A stretch of 64,000 bases of DNA, taken from assembly GCA_958452575.1 (NCBI GenBank), contig CAUDUM010000004.1, positions 1 through 64,000 on the forward strand. The letters run 5' to 3'. The notes under the pieces are model-generated. The model had not been told where the DNA came from. It did no database searches and saw nothing but the letters and a program-made list of their open reading frames with translations. Positions 32,263 through 42,096 of this stretch are shown one piece after another (position 1 is the stretch's first letter; each line of letters opens with the position of its first letter). A program made the position numbers and the translations under genes. The stretch is from an uncultured Eggerthellaceae bacterium (GTDB taxonomy: Bacteria; Actinomycetota; Coriobacteriia; Coriobacteriales; Eggerthellaceae).

Positions 32263-32644
32263 GTTGAAAACCCTTCCTCGACGAGGGCGCCCGCCAAGCG
32301 CTTCTACGTGGCGCCAGCCGTTGTCAAAATCGCTGCTTCCATTATAGCGACCTGCGGAGAAGCGACAACGGGCGTCTGCCGCGAAACAGCATGCCGCATG
32401 CGGGAGCATCGACGTCGCGGCGCGCGGACGCCCGATGCCGCGCCCGGACACCAAATGCCGTCCGAAGGGCGTATCCAGCATCGCCCGGCCGCAGCTTACG
32501 GCAAGCTTACGAAGAGGGCTCCTTAAGTGACGATTGCATATAGAATGCGGCCGCGCACAAGGGCTGCGCGTTCGTTTGTGGCAAGATGGAGCATTGCATA
32601 GTCGCGCACAGATCGCCTAGCCGATTGACCGATAGGAGAAGCAG

Positions 32645-33820
32645 ATGGGCTTCCTTTCAAAGTTCGAAGGCAAGATGGAAGACACGGTGGAGGGAGCCGC
32701 CAACAAGATGGCGGGCGCGCCCCTGTCTCCGGTGCAGATCGCCAAGAAGGCCGAAAAGCAGATGCGCCGCGAGAAGATGGTCGGCGCCGGCAAGCAGTAC
32801 GCCCCCACGCTCTACACCGTGCTGGTGAACCCCGATGACGACGAGCGCCTGTTCGGCTACTACCCCACGCTCGCCGGGGAGACCGAGACCTACCTTGCCG
32901 CCAAGGCCGCCGAGCACGGCCTGGTGATGGACGGTCAGCCGCTGGTGCGCTTCATCGTCGACGACGAGCTCAAGCACGGCAAGTTCGACGTCATCGCCGA
33001 GGCGGTGGCAGCCCCCATCGTCGCCCAGCTGCGCGATGAGGAGATGCGGCGCTACGGCCTGGCGCCGCAGCCCGCGGGCCACGGCGCTCGCGGCGGCTAT
33101 CCGCAGCAAGGCCGCGGCCAGGGCTTCGGCGCCCCCGCGCCCCGCGGTGGGGCATACCAGCCCCAGCCCGCATACGGCTACGACGAGTACGGATACGATG
33201 ACCAGGCGGGCTATGACGGCCCCTATGACGAATACGACTCTTACGACGCCCAGCCCGCGCAGGGCGGATACGATCCCGCATACGACGACCTGGACCGCGG
33301 AACCGCGCAGCAGGACGCCAACGCGCCGTTCGACTACGACGACGGCGGCGAGGCGGCGCTCTTCGGCGCCCCCGCCGGCGGAGCGGCAGCAGGCGCCGTC
33401 GCCGCAGGAGCCGTCGCGGGCGCGGGCATGGCCGCCCGCCAGGCGCAGGCTCCCCGCAACCAGCGCGTCGCCAACACCGTGGTGTTCGCCGGCGGCGAGA
33501 ACCAGCCTTTGGCGCCCGCCCCGCAGGAAGCCGCCCAGGCGCGCCTCATCGACACCGTCAACAACCGCGCCTACACGCTCATGGCAAGCCGCCTGATGGT
33601 TGGCCGCGAGTCCAAAAACGACATCGTCGTCTCCGACATCAACGCCAGCCGCACGCACGCCGAGCTCACCTGCGACCCCCAGGGCACGTGGGTCATCACC
33701 GACCTGGGATCCACCAACGGCACGCTGGTCAACGGCTTCGAGATCGCCTCGCAGCCCCTGCAGGAGGGAGACCGCATCACCATCGGCACGACGAACTTCG
33801 TCTTTACCTACCGCAAGTAA
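32645..33820 (+). CDS. fhaA: FhaA-like DUF3662/FHA-domain protein
   Basis: 391 residues, ATG 32645 with AGGAGAAG upstream. N-terminal DUF3662 domain (MGFLSKFEGKMEDTVEGAAN to about 125), a disordered Gly/Tyr/Asp-rich middle with DEYGYDD-type units (about 135-290), then a C-terminal FHA domain (about 300-391): LMVGRESKNDIVVSDINASRTHAEL and DLGSTNGTLVNG bind phosphothreonine. In mycobacteria FhaA binds phosphorylated MviN and regulates cell-wall synthesis. First gene of the wall-signalling cluster. Confidence 0.92.
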   Translation: MGFLSKFEGKMEDTVEGAANKMAGAPLSPVQIAKKAEKQMRREKMVGAGKQYAPTLYTVLVNPDDDERLFGYYPTLAGETETYLAAKAAEHGLVMDGQPLVRFIVDDELKHGKFDVIAEAVAAPIVAQLRDEEMRRYGLAPQPAGHGARGGYPQQGRGQGFGAPAPRGGAYQPQPAYGYDEYGYDDQAGYDGPYDEYDSYDAQPAQGGYDPAYDDLDRGTAQQDANAPFDYDDGGEAALFGAPAGGAAAGAVAAGAVAGAGMAARQAQAPRNQRVANTVVFAGGENQPLAPAPQEAAQARLIDTVNNRAYTLMASRLMVGRESKNDIVVSDINASRTHAELTCDPQGTWVITDLGSTNGTLVNGFEIASQPLQEGDRITIGTTNFVFTYRK

Positions 33821-33838
33821 GACAGAGGTGCGCACCGC

Positions 33839-34252
33839 ATGATCGACATCGCATTGCTGGTGGGGCGCCTGCTGTTCGTGGCGTTGCTCTACCTGTTCTT
33901 GTTCGCAATCATGAAGACCGGCATCGGGCTGGTGCGCGGCCAGCGCAAGCGCGAGCGCACCTGGAACATCTCGGTCGAGCGCGGCCCCAAGGAGCTGCGC
34001 GGCGTCTCGATCGTGGTGCGCGGCCCCGTCATCGTCGGCCGCAGCCCCGGAGCCGACATCGTGATCGGCGCGGGATACGTGTCGGCGCGCCATGCGCGCT
34101 TCTCGCTGATGGGTCAGAACCTTTTTGTGGAGGACCTGGGATCCACCAACGGCACGATGGTCAACAACCAGATGATCGCGGCCCCCACCGCGCTTAAGAA
34201 CAACGACGTCGTCACCGTCGGCGACGTGTCGATCAGAGTGAGGCATGCCTGA
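33839..34252 (+). CDS. fhaB: FhaB/FipA-like membrane FHA protein
   Basis: 137 residues from ATG 33839, 18 nt after fhaA. One N-terminal membrane helix (LLVGRLLFVALLYLFLFAIM), then an FHA domain: IVGRSPGADIVIGAGYVSARHARF with DLGSTNGTMVNN. Its stop TGA shares its last base with the ATG of the phosphatase gene. Substrate of Ser/Thr kinases and partner in division in mycobacteria. Confidence 0.92.
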   Translation: MIDIALLVGRLLFVALLYLFLFAIMKTGIGLVRGQRKRERTWNISVERGPKELRGVSIVVRGPVIVGRSPGADIVIGAGYVSARHARFSLMGQNLFVEDLGSTNGTMVNNQMIAAPTALKNNDVVTVGDVSIRVRHA

Positions 34253-35571
34253 TGGCGCGCGAGAAGCAGGGATACCGCTCCACCGCCCACACGAGGCGCG
34301 GCGCCATCACCGCCTTTGGCAGCCGCACCGATGTGGGGTGCGTGCGCGACCACAACGAAGACAGCCTCGTGGTCACCCCGCCCCTTTTCGTCGTCGCGGA
34401 CGGCATGGGCGGCCATGCCGCCGGCGAGGTGGCATCCGAGATAGCCACGACCGTGCTGGCCGAGAAGGCGCCCAAAACGCCCGACGCCGAAGCGCTCGGC
34501 CGCGCCGTCGAAGAGGCCAATCTCGAGATCATCGCCGCCGCCGAGGACGGACGCGGCCGCGAGGGCATGGGCACCACCTGCACCGCCGCCATCCTGCAGG
34601 AGGAGCGCTTGGTCATCGCCCAGGTGGGCGACTCGCGCGCCTACCTTTTGCACCAGGGCGAGCTCCAGCAGCTCACGCGCGATCACAGCCTGGTCGCGAT
34701 GATGGTCGAGGCGGGCCAGCTCACGCCCGAGGAAGCGCGCATCCATCCGCGCCGTTCGGTCATCACCCGTGCCTTGGGCACCGACCCTTCCACCAAGCCC
34801 GATCTGTACGAGATCGACGTCGAGGCAGGCGATCGGCTGCTTTTGTGCTCCGACGGTCTGTACGGCATGGTGGAGGATCCCGACATCCAGGCGATCATGA
34901 CGCGCACCGCCGATCCGCAACGCTGCGCCTCGCAACTGGTGAACGAGGCCATCGCCGCCGGCGGCAACGACAACGTGACCGTGATCGTCGTCGACATCGA
35001 GGGCAAGCGCGAGGCCCGTCGCAAAAAGATCGCGCTCAAGACCAAGCTGACGATCGCGTTCGTCCTGATCCTGCTGGCGGCCATCGTCGCCGGTGCGGCA
35101 TGGGGCATCAACGCCTACGTGCACAACTCCGCCTACCTTGCGGAGGAGGACGGCAACGTCGCGATCTACCAGGGCATTCCCGAACCGTTCCTGTTCGTCT
35201 CGTATTCCGAGCTCGTCGAGGAGACCGACGTGCCCGTCGACAAGCTCTCGCCCGGCGTCGCCGATCGCATCCGCGAGGGGTTGCGCGTCGACAACGTGAA
35301 CGCCGCGCGCGATCTGATCGAGGAGTACCGCGACCAGCTCTCCCCCGATGACGGCGAGGATTCCGCCGCGGACGATGAGGGCAGAGACGCCGACGCGTCC
35401 GCCAGCAAGCAGGACGCCGGCACCGGATCGAGCCGCGCTGACTCCGAGCAGGATCAAGCCTCATCCGACAAAGCCGCCGACGAGGGCTCCTCCGACAGCG
35501 CATCTTCCGTCGACGCCGGCTCCAACGCGCTGAGCGCAGAGGACGTGGCGCGAAGCGGTGAGGGCGCATGA
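34252..35571 (+). CDS. pstP: PP2C-family Ser/Thr phosphatase with membrane anchor
   Basis: 439 residues. The catalytic domain (about 17-255) has RTDVGCVRDHNEDS, VVADGMGGHAAGEVAS (metal Asp and Gly), VGDSRAYLL, LLLCSDGLYGMV and GGNDNVTVIVVDI. A helix (TIAFVLILLAAIVAGAAWGI, about 265-284) anchors it, followed by an extracellular segment and an acidic Ser/Asp tail. It should dephosphorylate the PASTA kinase and its targets. Start and stop overlap both neighbours (TGATG and ATGA), so translation is coupled. Note that this PstP is unrelated to the phosphate pst genes. Confidence 0.92.
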   Translation: MAREKQGYRSTAHTRRGAITAFGSRTDVGCVRDHNEDSLVVTPPLFVVADGMGGHAAGEVASEIATTVLAEKAPKTPDAEALGRAVEEANLEIIAAAEDGRGREGMGTTCTAAILQEERLVIAQVGDSRAYLLHQGELQQLTRDHSLVAMMVEAGQLTPEEARIHPRRSVITRALGTDPSTKPDLYEIDVEAGDRLLLCSDGLYGMVEDPDIQAIMTRTADPQRCASQLVNEAIAAGGNDNVTVIVVDIEGKREARRKKIALKTKLTIAFVLILLAAIVAGAAWGINAYVHNSAYLAEEDGNVAIYQGIPEPFLFVSYSELVEETDVPVDKLSPGVADRIREGLRVDNVNAARDLIEEYRDQLSPDDGEDSAADDEGRDADASASKQDAGTGSSRADSEQDQASSDKAADEGSSDSASSVDAGSNALSAEDVARSGEGA

Positions 35572-38336
35572 CGCGGCGCAACCTCGAGCTCATCCTGCTG
35601 TGCATCGCGGCGCCGCTGGTCATCCTCATGTTCGCGATGCTGGTGGTCAACCAGGGCCAGCCGCTCAACTTCAACACGCTGGGCGTGCCCATCGGCATCT
35701 TCGCCGCATTCGTCGTCGCCCATCTTGCCGTGCGCAAGCTGGCGCCCGGCGCCGATCCGGCGATCCTGCCGATCACCTTCGCCCTGTCGGGCATCGGCAT
35801 CGCCTTTGTCACGCGCTTGCGCCCCGAGCTGGCCGTTGGCCAGCTGATGTGGCTGTTCGTGGGCGTGGCGTGCCTGGTGCTGGTGCTTTTGTTCGTGCGC
35901 AACCTGGACAAGCTCGCCCGCTACAAGTACACCCTGATGCTGGTGGGCTTCATCCTGCTGCTGTCCCCCCTCATCCCGTTCATCGGCCAGGAGATCTACG
36001 GCAGCCGCATCTGGCTGTCGATCGGCCCGTTCTCGTTCCAACCGGGCGAGCTGGCAAAGATCGCCATCGTGCTGTTCCTGGCGGGTTACCTTGCCGCCAA
36101 CCGCGAGATGCTCTCGGTGTTCACCTGGCGCGTGGGGCCGTTCAACCTGCCCGACATCCGCACGCTGCTGCCTCTCTTGATCATGTGGATCATCTCGATC
36201 GGCATCGTCGCCTTCGAGAAGGACCTGGGCAGCGCGCTGGTGTTCTTCTTCGTGTTCCTGGTGATGCTCTACGTGGCATCGGGCAAAAAGACCTACGTCA
36301 TCGCCGGCGTGCTGATGATGGCGATCGGCGCCGTGGGCCTCTACTTCGTGTTCGACCACATCCAGGTGCGCGTGGCCACTTGGCTCGACCCGTTCGCCGA
36401 CGCCCAGAACACCGGCTACCAGCTGGTGCAGACCATCTACTCGCTCGCTGACGGCGGGCTGTTCGGCGTGGGGATCGGCCGCGGCCTTGCCGACCAGATC
36501 CCCGTGGTCGAAAGCGACTTCATCTTTGCCGCCATCGGCGAGGAAACCGGCCTTTTGGGCGCGGCGGGTCTGCTGCTGCTCTACCTGTGCCTGGCGATCC
36601 GCGGCATGGCCACGGCGGCGCGCGCCAAAAGCGACGTCAGCTCGTTTTCGGCTGTGGGCCTGACCGCGATCATCATCCTGCAGGCGTTCATCATCGTGGG
36701 CGGCGTCACCAGGCTCATCCCGCTGACGGGCCTGACCCTGCCCTTCGTCAGCCAGGGCGGATCCTCGCTTCTGGCCAGTTTCATCTCGATCGCGCTGCTG
36801 CTGCGTGCGGGCGACGAGGCCACGGGCGTGGGCGAGGAGATGCGCTCCGCCACTTCGATGCTGCCCACCGCCAGCGTGCTAGGGCGTGTCGCTTTGGGCA
36901 AGCGCCTGACCCGCACAATGGTCGGCTTCTCGGTGCTGTTCGCGCTGCTGGTGGCCAACCTCACGCTCATCATGGTCGTGCAGGCCGATTACTACCAAAA
37001 CATGGCCGGCAACAACCACACCCTGATGCAGGAGGCCGACACCGAGCGCGGCAGCATCTCCACCTACGACGGCGTGGTGCTGGCCGAAAGTCAGCAGACC
37101 GAGGACGGCAGTTACGAGCGCGTATACCCCGCGGGCGATCTGGCAAGCCACGTGGTCGGCTACTATTCCACGCGCTACGGCACCAGCGGCATCGAGGCAA
37201 GCGAGAACGAGACGCTCAAGGGCCAGCAGAACTACGCCAGTTGGACCGACGTGATCAACGCGGCCGCCGGCATCAACACGCCCGGCAACGACGTGCGCCT
37301 GACGCTCAACTCCACCATCCAGCAGGCGGCGCAGGACGCGCTTGCCGGTCAGACGGGCGCCGCGGTCGTGATGGACCCGAGCACCGGCGCCGTGCTGGCG
37401 ATGGCATCGTCGCCCACCTACAGCGCCGGCGATGTGGAGACCTTGCTGGAACAGGCGGCGCAGAACAGCGGCTCGGACGATTCCGGCGAGCTGTTGAACC
37501 GCGCGACCCAGGGCCTGTACGCGCCCGGTTCCACGTTCAAGATCGTCTCGCTGGCCACCGCCCTGCAAAACGGCATCGCCGACGAGGACACCGTGTACTC
37601 ATCGCCCGGCGTCATGGAGATCGGCAACGCCGAGGTGTCCAACTTCGGCGACGAAAGCTACGGCGACATCACGCTTCAGCGCGCCACCGCTCTGTCGTCC
37701 AACACCGTGTTCGGACAGCTGGGCGTTCAAATCGGCGCGCAGCTGCTCGTCGAGGGCGCCGAGGCGTTCGGGTTCAACCAAGAGCTTGATTTCGAGCTGC
37801 CCACGGTGACCTCGCTCATGCCCGACCCCGACGAGATGACCGAATGGGAGACCGCCTGGGCATCCGCCGGCGAGCCGGTGGGCGAGCATGAAAGCCCCGC
37901 CGGCCCCCAGGCAAGCGTCCTCGAGATGGCGATGGTGGGATGCGCCGTCGCCAACGGCGGCACGATCATGCAGCCCTATCTGGTCGACAGCGTCTACAAC
38001 GCCAACGGCGAGCGCAGCTACCAGGCGCGCTCCTCAAGCTACCTGCAGGCCATCACGAGCGAGACCGCCCAGCGTGTCAAAGAAGTGCTCAAGGACGTCG
38101 TCGACTACGGCACCGGCACCGCCGCCGCCATCAACGGCGTGCAGGTTGCCGGCAAGACCGGCACGGCCGAGCATATCGACGGCAACGACGGCTGGTTCGT
38201 CGGCATGGCTGATGCGGATTCGGATTCGCCCAGCGTGGTGCTGGCCATCGTGATCGAGGACAGCGACTCGACCACCGTCTCCGCCAAGGCGGGCGACATC
38301 CTGGAGACCGCGCTGCGCGTGAGGGGCGAGCTGTGA
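35568..38336 (+). CDS. Natural fusion of SEDS glycosyltransferase (RodA/FtsW) and class B penicillin-binding protein
   Basis: 922 residues, one uninterrupted frame. Residues 1-430 are a SEDS protein with about ten membrane helices, including FQPGELAKIA, FEKDLGSAL, WLDPFADAQNTGYQLVQ and GLTLPFVSQGGSSLL. A further helix (about 449-470) leads into a PBP: GSISTYDGVVLA, transpeptidase S655-T-F-K658, S710-S-N712 and K863-T-G865. One polypeptide therefore holds the glycan polymerase and its cognate cross-linker, normally separate rodA and pbpA genes at this locus. It starts in ATGA overlap with the phosphatase gene. Confidence 0.95.
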   Translation: MTRRNLELILLCIAAPLVILMFAMLVVNQGQPLNFNTLGVPIGIFAAFVVAHLAVRKLAPGADPAILPITFALSGIGIAFVTRLRPELAVGQLMWLFVGVACLVLVLLFVRNLDKLARYKYTLMLVGFILLLSPLIPFIGQEIYGSRIWLSIGPFSFQPGELAKIAIVLFLAGYLAANREMLSVFTWRVGPFNLPDIRTLLPLLIMWIISIGIVAFEKDLGSALVFFFVFLVMLYVASGKKTYVIAGVLMMAIGAVGLYFVFDHIQVRVATWLDPFADAQNTGYQLVQTIYSLADGGLFGVGIGRGLADQIPVVESDFIFAAIGEETGLLGAAGLLLLYLCLAIRGMATAARAKSDVSSFSAVGLTAIIILQAFIIVGGVTRLIPLTGLTLPFVSQGGSSLLASFISIALLLRAGDEATGVGEEMRSATSMLPTASVLGRVALGKRLTRTMVGFSVLFALLVANLTLIMVVQADYYQNMAGNNHTLMQEADTERGSISTYDGVVLAESQQTEDGSYERVYPAGDLASHVVGYYSTRYGTSGIEASENETLKGQQNYASWTDVINAAAGINTPGNDVRLTLNSTIQQAAQDALAGQTGAAVVMDPSTGAVLAMASSPTYSAGDVETLLEQAAQNSGSDDSGELLNRATQGLYAPGSTFKIVSLATALQNGIADEDTVYSSPGVMEIGNAEVSNFGDESYGDITLQRATALSSNTVFGQLGVQIGAQLLVEGAEAFGFNQELDFELPTVTSLMPDPDEMTEWETAWASAGEPVGEHESPAGPQASVLEMAMVGCAVANGGTIMQPYLVDSVYNANGERSYQARSSSYLQAITSETAQRVKEVLKDVVDYGTGTAAAINGVQVAGKTGTAEHIDGNDGWFVGMADADSDSPSVVLAIVIEDSDSTTVSAKAGDILETALRVRGEL

Positions 38337-38444
38337 TGGGCGCCTTCGACGGCATCGGGACCCGCGCGTGGAGCCGCACTGTCGGACACGCGCGAAAACT
38401 CTATGATGAATGCGGCCGGGCGGACACACGGGCCGCAAGAATAA

Positions 38445-38479
38445 GGTATGCTTGTGAACTGGATAATTTTTGGCATACC
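38445..38479. promoter_or_regulatory. Inverted repeat in the pknB leader
   Basis: GGTATGC (38445-38451) and GCATACC (38473-38479) flank an AT-rich 21-nt centre with TTGTGA and TAATTT. It may be an operator or internal promoter ahead of pknB within the cluster. Confidence 0.35.
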
Positions 38480-38514
38480 CCAACTGCATGCATGTACCCA
38501 AAAGGAGCAAAAAC

Positions 38515-40509
38515 GTGGCCGGAAGCATGATTGGCAGAATCTTCAATAACCGTTACCAAATCACCGAGTGCATCGGCGTCGGAGGCATGGCGGAGGTCTA
38601 CCGCGCCACCGACAACGTGCTCGGGCGCATCGTCGCCGTCAAGGTGATGCTGCCCCAGTACGCCGCCGACGAGAACTTCGCCCGCCGCTTCAAGCAGGAG
38701 GCGGCATCGGCGGCCAACCTGTCCAGCCCCTACATCGTCAACGTGTACGACTGGGGCCAGGACGACGGCACCTATTACATCGTCATGGAGTTCGTCCGCG
38801 GCAGCGACCTCAAAACCGCCATCAAGGAGCGCGGCGCCATCAACCAGCGCAAGGTCGCCGAGATCGGCTCGCAGGTGTGCCAGGCGCTTTCGGTCGCGCA
38901 TAAGCAGGACATCATCCACCGCGACGTCAAGCCGCAAAACATCATGGTGCAGCCCGACGGCAACGTGAAGGTGATGGATTTCGGTATCGCGCGCGCCAAA
39001 AACTCCACCATGGACAAGACCGCCTCGGTGCTGGGCACGGCGCACTACATCTCGCCCGAGCAGGCTCAGGGCAAAGACCTCACCCCCGCCAGCGACCTGT
39101 ACTCACTCGGCGTCGTCATGTACGAGGCAGCCACGGGCAAGCTGCCCTTCGACGGTCCCGACGCAGTGAGCGTCGCCATGAAGCAGGTCCAGGAGATCCC
39201 CGTTCCGCCGAGCGAGATCAAGCCCGACATCGATCCCGGCCTCGAAGCCATCATCATGAAGGCCATGTCCAAGAACCCGAGCGAGCGCTTCGCGACGGCC
39301 ATGGAGATGCGCTACGCCCTCAACGATTTCCTGATGGGCCGCCCCGTCAACGTGGGCGGGTTCACCAGCGCCCAGACGGCGGTCATCGGAGGGATGGGCA
39401 GCGCCCAGACCCAGGTGATGGCCGGCGTCACCCCCGCCGCCGGCGTCGACGGCACGGCCGTGATGCCTGTTTCGGGCGTCGCGGGCCAAAACGCGGCCGG
39501 AGGCAATTCGGGATCCATGTCCTACCGCTCCACCAACACGGCCAAGAAGGGCCCCAACAAAAAAGCCATCGGCATCATCGTCGCCATCGTGGCCGTGATC
39601 GCCATCGTGGCCATCGCCGCGTTCGCCTTGAGCGGTAGCGGCAGCGGTTCGGGCAACATCGCCGTGCCCAACGTGGTGGGCAAATCGCTCGATGAGGCAA
39701 CCCAGGAGATCGAGGCCGCCGGCCTCGAGGTGGGCAGCGTGTCCGAGCGCTCCGACGACAAGTACGAAGAAGGCCAGGTGGCAAGCCAGGATCCCGCCGC
39801 GGGCACCAAGCGCGCCGAGGGTTCGCGCGTCAACCTGGTGGTCTCGAGCGGCACATCGCAAAGCTCGGTGCCGGACGTCTCCGGCAAAACCGCCGATGAG
39901 GCTCGCAAGATCCTGACCGATGCCGGATTCCAGGTGCAGGCGGGCGCCGCCAAGTACAGCGATACCGTCGAGAAGGACCGCGTCGTCCAGACCGATCCCG
40001 CCGCCGGTCAGTCGATCCCCAAGAACAGCGTCGTGACGTATTACCTGTCGCTGGGCAAGGAGGGCACCGAGGTGCCCAATGTGGTGGGCTCCTCGCAGGG
40101 CAGCGCCACAACCACGCTCTCCAACGCGGGCTTCAACGTGACCAGCGAGTCCGTCTACGACGACAACGTTCCCAACGGCCAGGTCATCAGCCAGACTCCT
40201 GCCGGCGGCGAGCTGGCCAAGGAAGGCGACACCGTCCATCTGGTGGTGAGCGCCGGCCCCGACCCGGCCACCCAGGAGCCCGAGCAGGTCAACATCCCCA
40301 ACCTCGTGGGCTGGCGGGTGTCCGACGCCAAGTACCAGCTGGAAAGCCTCGGCTTCACCGTCTACGTTGCCAACAACATGCCCGATAGCGCGTTCGTCAC
40401 CTCCACCACGCCCACCGGCTCCGCCGAGGAGGGCGCCACGGTGACGATCTACGCTCAGAACGACACCTCGTCCGGTTCGGACGACGACAAAGACGCTGAC
40501 AGGGCGTAG
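38515..40509 (+). CDS. pknB: PASTA-domain serine/threonine protein kinase
   Basis: 664 residues from GTG 38515, chosen because AAAGGAG lies 7 nt upstream; longer ATG starts lack one. Kinase domain (about 13-270): IGVGGMAEVYRA, VAVKVM, IIHRDVKPQNIMV (catalytic Asp137), VMDFGIARA, GTAHYISPEQAQG. A Gly/Ala-rich juxtamembrane part, one helix (IGIIVAIVAVIAIVAIAAFAL, about 357-377) and four extracellular PASTA repeats beginning VPNVVGKS, VPDVSGKT, VPNVVGSS and IPNLVGWR. PASTA repeats sense muropeptides or lipid II; the kinase controls growth and division. Confidence 0.95.
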   Translation: MAGSMIGRIFNNRYQITECIGVGGMAEVYRATDNVLGRIVAVKVMLPQYAADENFARRFKQEAASAANLSSPYIVNVYDWGQDDGTYYIVMEFVRGSDLKTAIKERGAINQRKVAEIGSQVCQALSVAHKQDIIHRDVKPQNIMVQPDGNVKVMDFGIARAKNSTMDKTASVLGTAHYISPEQAQGKDLTPASDLYSLGVVMYEAATGKLPFDGPDAVSVAMKQVQEIPVPPSEIKPDIDPGLEAIIMKAMSKNPSERFATAMEMRYALNDFLMGRPVNVGGFTSAQTAVIGGMGSAQTQVMAGVTPAAGVDGTAVMPVSGVAGQNAAGGNSGSMSYRSTNTAKKGPNKKAIGIIVAIVAVIAIVAIAAFALSGSGSGSGNIAVPNVVGKSLDEATQEIEAAGLEVGSVSERSDDKYEEGQVASQDPAAGTKRAEGSRVNLVVSSGTSQSSVPDVSGKTADEARKILTDAGFQVQAGAAKYSDTVEKDRVVQTDPAAGQSIPKNSVVTYYLSLGKEGTEVPNVVGSSQGSATTTLSNAGFNVTSESVYDDNVPNGQVISQTPAGGELAKEGDTVHLVVSAGPDPATQEPEQVNIPNLVGWRVSDAKYQLESLGFTVYVANNMPDSAFVTSTTPTGSAEEGATVTIYAQNDTSSGSDDDKDADRA

Positions 40510-40576
40510 CGCCGCAACCGCAGCCCCAACGTCGGCTGCCGGCGATCGGCGTGATCGGAGCGCCATCGCCGTCGTG

Positions 40577-40582
40577 CTACAA
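40577..40582 (+). promoter_or_regulatory. -10 element of tRNA-Arg(CCT)
   Basis: TACAAT 9 nt before the mature tRNA end. The -35 region (ATCGGA at 17-nt spacing) is weak. Confidence 0.5.
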
Positions 40583-40591
40583 TACACGGCA

Positions 40592-40668
40592 CGCCTCCGT
40601 AGCTCAGGGGACAGAGCACCGCTCTCCTAAAGCGGGTGCCGCGCGTTCGAATCGCGCCGGGGGCACCA
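40592..40668 (+). tRNA. tRNA-Arg (anticodon CCT)
   Basis: Acceptor GCCTCCG/CGGGGGC (with one G-T pair), D arm GCTCAGGGGACAGAGC, anticodon loop CTCCTAA giving CCT, T arm GTTCGAATC, encoded CCA. It decodes AGG. Confidence 0.95.
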
Positions 40669-40675
40669 TGAACGC

Positions 40676-40711
40676 AACAGCCCATCGGATTTTGCTCCGA
40701 TGGGCTGTTTT
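40676..40711 (+). terminator. Terminator of tRNA-Arg
   Basis: Stem CAGCCCATCGGA and its perfect complement with a 6-nt loop, followed by TTTTC. Confidence 0.85.
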
Positions 40712-40821
40712 CGTATGACCTGCGCATCGCAAACTCTTCCGATCGCTTTACAGTTCGTATTCCGGACGGCAATCTCACCTCGAACGGCTACAATGAGGCG
40801 ATGCCAATCGAAAGGAACCCC

Positions 40822-42096
40822 ATGGATCCCCAAACCAGCGTCCAGCCGGATCAGCCCGAGCAGACCGCTTCCGGCAAGCCGGATAAGCCGACGAAGAAAA
40901 TCCCCATCCTGTACCGCATCTACGGCCTGTACTGCTTTGTGTCGGCAGCCATCGTGCTGGGGCTCATCGTCACGATCACGGTGCTGTCCGCCACCAAGAC
41001 GATCGACTTGACCGCCGGGTCCAACAACGCTTCGCTCACCTTCATCCTCACGGTCATCCAGTTCGTGCTGATGGGCGTGGAGAGCGTGGTGATGATCATC
41101 TTCGGCATCTCGCTCCTGCGCAACCGACGCCGCCATGCCGCGCAGATGGCCTATGCGCTCATCGCCATCAACATCATCAGCACGCTCATCGAGATCATGC
41201 TGCACGGCTTCGGCGAGAACCTCATCGGCGCGGGCGTCCAGCTGGCGATCCTCACCATCATCTCCGTCACCGTGGATCCCACCCTGCGCGAAGAGCGCCG
41301 TCGCGAGCGCATCGAACGCGACGCCGAACTTGAGCGCGAGGCCAAAGCCGGCACGCTCGGCCGCGCAAAGGGCGACCGCGGGTTCATCGAGCTGGACTTT
41401 TTCAACCTGTTCTGGGTGTTTGTGGTGTGCTGCTTTTTGGGCCTGGTCATCGAGACGGTCTACCATATGGTCGTGGTCGACCCCGGCGTCTATCAGGATC
41501 GCGCCGGTATGCTGTTCGGCCCGTTCTCGCCCATCTACGGCTTTGGCGCGGTGCTGATGACCGTGGCCCTCAACCGCTTCTACAAGTCCAACTTCATCGT
41601 CATCTTTTTGGTGAGCGCGATCATTGGCGGCCTGTTCGAGGCGGCGGTCTCATGGTTCATGCAGACGGCATTCGGCGCCGTGGCATGGGACTACACCGGC
41701 TCGACCATCTTCGGGCTGTTCCCCGACCCCATCGCCGAAGTCTTCCACGGACGCACCAGCGCGCTGTTCATGTGCATGTGGGGCGCGCTCGGCTGCGTGT
41801 GGATCAAGCTGTGCCTGCCGTGGCTTTTGAAGCTCATCAATCTCATCCCCTGGAAGGCACGCTACGGCGTCACGACGATTTGCACCGTTTTGATGCTCGT
41901 CAACGGCGTCATGACGCTTGAGGCGCTGGATTGCTGGTATCAGAGGGAATCAGGCTATCAGCCCACGTCACCGGTCGAAGAATTCTATGCCAAGAACTTC
42001 GACGACGCCTATATGGAGCACCGATTCCAGTCGATGACGATCACGCCCGAACAGACCGCCCGAGTGGACGCAGGAACGGCAAATCCGGCATCGTAA
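40822..42096 (+). CDS. Multi-pass membrane protein of the putative ABC-transporter permease family PF06541
   Basis: 424 residues; ATG 40822 is preferred (AAAGGAA upstream) over 40801. After a Pro/Lys/Gln-rich N-terminus there are about ten hydrophobic segments. The second half matches the CmpB-type family: FNLFWVFVVCCFLGLVIETVYHM, then RAGMLFGPFSPIYGFGAVL and LFEAAVSWFM, with WDYTG and FGLF. No ATPase gene is adjacent. Substrate and role unknown. Its end overlaps the convergent anti-sigma-type gene by 56 bp. Confidence 0.78.
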   Translation: MDPQTSVQPDQPEQTASGKPDKPTKKIPILYRIYGLYCFVSAAIVLGLIVTITVLSATKTIDLTAGSNNASLTFILTVIQFVLMGVESVVMIIFGISLLRNRRRHAAQMAYALIAINIISTLIEIMLHGFGENLIGAGVQLAILTIISVTVDPTLREERRRERIERDAELEREAKAGTLGRAKGDRGFIELDFFNLFWVFVVCCFLGLVIETVYHMVVVDPGVYQDRAGMLFGPFSPIYGFGAVLMTVALNRFYKSNFIVIFLVSAIIGGLFEAAVSWFMQTAFGAVAWDYTGSTIFGLFPDPIAEVFHGRTSALFMCMWGALGCVWIKLCLPWLLKLINLIPWKARYGVTTICTVLMLVNGVMTLEALDCWYQRESGYQPTSPVEEFYAKNFDDAYMEHRFQSMTITPEQTARVDAGTANPAS

